Program-made: the position numbers and the translations under genes | Shown here: positions 63,265-64,000 of the stretch, one piece after another | Layout of the letters: each line of letters starts with the position of its first letter | How positions within the stretch are numbered: the first letter of the stretch is position 1 | Notes under the pieces: generated by a model | Seen by the model: the letters and a program-made list of their open reading frames with translations, nothing else | The model's database searches: none | What the model was told of the DNA's origin: nothing | NCBI GenBank assembly: GCA_051278195.1 | Contig: JBNMQM010000012.1 | Span: 20,363-84,362 of the forward strand | DNA length: 64,000 nt | From: JAHRVQ01 sp051278195 | GTDB lineage: Bacteria; Pseudomonadota; Gammaproteobacteria; Pseudomonadales; Azotimanducaceae | Direction of reading: 5' to 3'

Positions 63265-63297
63265 AAAGCGAGCCTCAATTGAGGCTCGCTTTTTTTG
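63265..63297 (+). terminator. Strong intrinsic terminator after PEP-CTERM gene 3
   Basis: The perfect 14-bp inverted repeat AAAGCGAGCCTCAA/TTGAGGCTCGCTTT runs into a T-tract. It starts 25 bases after the stop codon and marks the end of the polysaccharide locus. Its A-rich left arm also makes it usable for the convergent carboxyltransferase transcript. Confidence 0.93.
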
Positions 63298-63430
63298 TGC
63301 CCCTCAAGAGCACCATTGGATCTTCGCCATTGCTCGGCAGTCGCCGCCTACGCATTGAGCTCTCTAACGTTATCTGCTCGTTTAAGCTGCGTGCTGGCGC
63401 GGCTCAGGGGATGCTCAGCTGATTCTGTTC

Positions 63431-64000
63431 TTACCAGGTATCAACTGCACGCTTTCGACCGGAACGAGGTGTGGGTGCCGGAGCAGACTTTAAGCCCGCC
63501 AAAATCCATTTTCGCGTATCCGCTGGATCAATAACGTCATCAATCTCAAATGCGGTAGCAAAGTTTACGGCTTTGCCTCGTTGGTACATCAACTCGACGC
63601 GCTTCTCAAATGCGGCGTTTCGTTCGTCTGGATCCTCGATGGCTTCGAGTTCTTTGCGGTAACCCAACTTAACCGCGCCCTCTAATCCCATGCCGCCAAA
63701 CTCACCGGTTGGCCAAGTCACCGTAAATACCGATGCCTTGAAGCCGCCACCAGCCATCGCCTGGGCACCAAGCCCATAGCCTTTGCGTAGCACGATTGTC
63801 AGGAATGGAACGGTCAGGCTAGCGCCAATGACGAACATGCGTGCCGCGTGGCGAACCAGAGCCGTTTTCTCAATATCTGGGCCGACCATAATGCCGGGTG
63901 TATCGCACAGGCTAACAACGGGGATATCAAAAGCATCGCATAGCTGCAGAAAGCGAGCGGCTTTGTCTGCGCCATCACTGTCTATTGCTCCAGAAAGATG
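63431..64000 (-). CDS. Acyl-CoA carboxylase carboxyltransferase domain (5' end outside window)
   Basis: The frame is open to the window edge and reads LSGAIDSDGADKAARFLQLC, FDIPVVSLCDTPGIMVGPDIE, then RKGYGLGAQAMAGGG, TWPTGEFGGMGLEGAVKLGY and the C-terminus AFEIDDVIDPADTRKWILAGL. This is the C-terminal crotonase-like half of a biotin-dependent carboxyltransferase (AccD/PccB-type, alone or in a multidomain carboxylase). It acts in fatty-acid or acyl-CoA metabolism in the cytoplasm. It has no apparent link to the neighbouring EPS genes and marks the locus boundary. Confidence 0.9.
   Translation of the reverse strand, partial: HLSGAIDSDGADKAARFLQLCDAFDIPVVSLCDTPGIMVGPDIEKTALVRHAARMFVIGASLTVPFLTIVLRKGYGLGAQAMAGGGFKASVFTVTWPTGEFGGMGLEGAVKLGYRKELEAIEDPDERNAAFEKRVELMYQRGKAVNFATAFEIDDVIDPADTRKWILAGLKSAPAPTPRSGRKRAVDTW

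Overview
The window is almost entirely one exopolysaccharide and protein-sorting locus of the exosortase A / PEP-CTERM type. It suggests a Gram-negative, probably aquatic or marine, gammaproteobacterium of moderate GC content. The evidence is an EpsH-family exosortase fused to an EpsI domain, three PEP-CTERM proteins, the PrsK/PrsR two-component pair, two PrsT-type TPR lipoproteins, a Wza/Wzz export pair, an AsnB-like amidotransferase and many sugar-modifying enzymes. Taxonomy below class level cannot be read from the sequence alone. I see no tRNA, rRNA, insertion sequence, phage gene or CRISPR array.

Layout. 1-5.5 kb: carbamoyltransferase (cut by the window edge), SGNH hydrolase, an unrecognised coiled-coil-like protein and PEP-CTERM protein 1. 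5.8-10.7 kb: PrsR, a WecG-type transferase, an unknown membrane-anchored protein and a WcaJ-type initiating transferase. 10.8-17.2 kb: PrsT copy 1, PEP-CTERM protein 2, exosortase and WecC. 17.4-23.4 kb: a 2007-residue lipoprotein with about 12 cadherin-like repeats and a C-terminal beta-helix. 23.4-30.7 kb: a Wzy/ligase-type polymerase, a GT-C transferase and nucleotide-sugar enzymes. 30.8-46.5 kb: amidotransferase, three GT4 glycosyltransferases, two acyltransferases, a sulfotransferase, a flippase-deacetylase fusion, a second deacetylase, a methyltransferase, a heparinase-like lyase and a second SGNH hydrolase. 46.5-50.1 kb: outer-membrane barrel, WecB and a CelD/FemAB-like acyltransferase. 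50.1-54.5 kb: a four-gene overlapping cassette resembling the mycobacterial polyprenyl-phosphate-arabinose pathway (DprE2-, DprE1-, HAD-UbiA- and flippase-like). 54.6-59.5 kb: degenerate tyrosine-kinase-like protein, Wzz, Wza and PrsK. 59.6-63.2 kb: PrsT copy 2 and PEP-CTERM protein 3. The window ends in an unrelated acyl-CoA carboxylase carboxyltransferase.

How the genes work together. WecB, WecC, a WecG-type transferase and a WcaJ-type initiator supply and use nucleotide sugars (probably including ManNAcA). Glycosyltransferases build a repeat unit, a Wzx domain flips it, the Wzy-like protein polymerises it, and Wzz/Wza export it. Carbamoyl, acyl, sulfo, methyl, amido and deacetylation enzymes would decorate it. 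The exosortase processes PEP-CTERM proteins, presumably those destined for this matrix.

The most informative non-coding result is a shared promoter architecture. Each of the three PEP-CTERM genes has a sigma-54 -24/-12 element, and 78-90 bp upstream of it a dyad of the form GTCGAAA-N3-TTTACAY. A diverged copy of the dyad lies in the leader of prsR itself. This is the expected target of the sigma-54 activator PrsR, and it relocates the start of the third PEP-CTERM gene. The two prsT / PEP-CTERM modules lie near opposite ends of the locus, with the dyad immediately downstream of each prsT stop codon.
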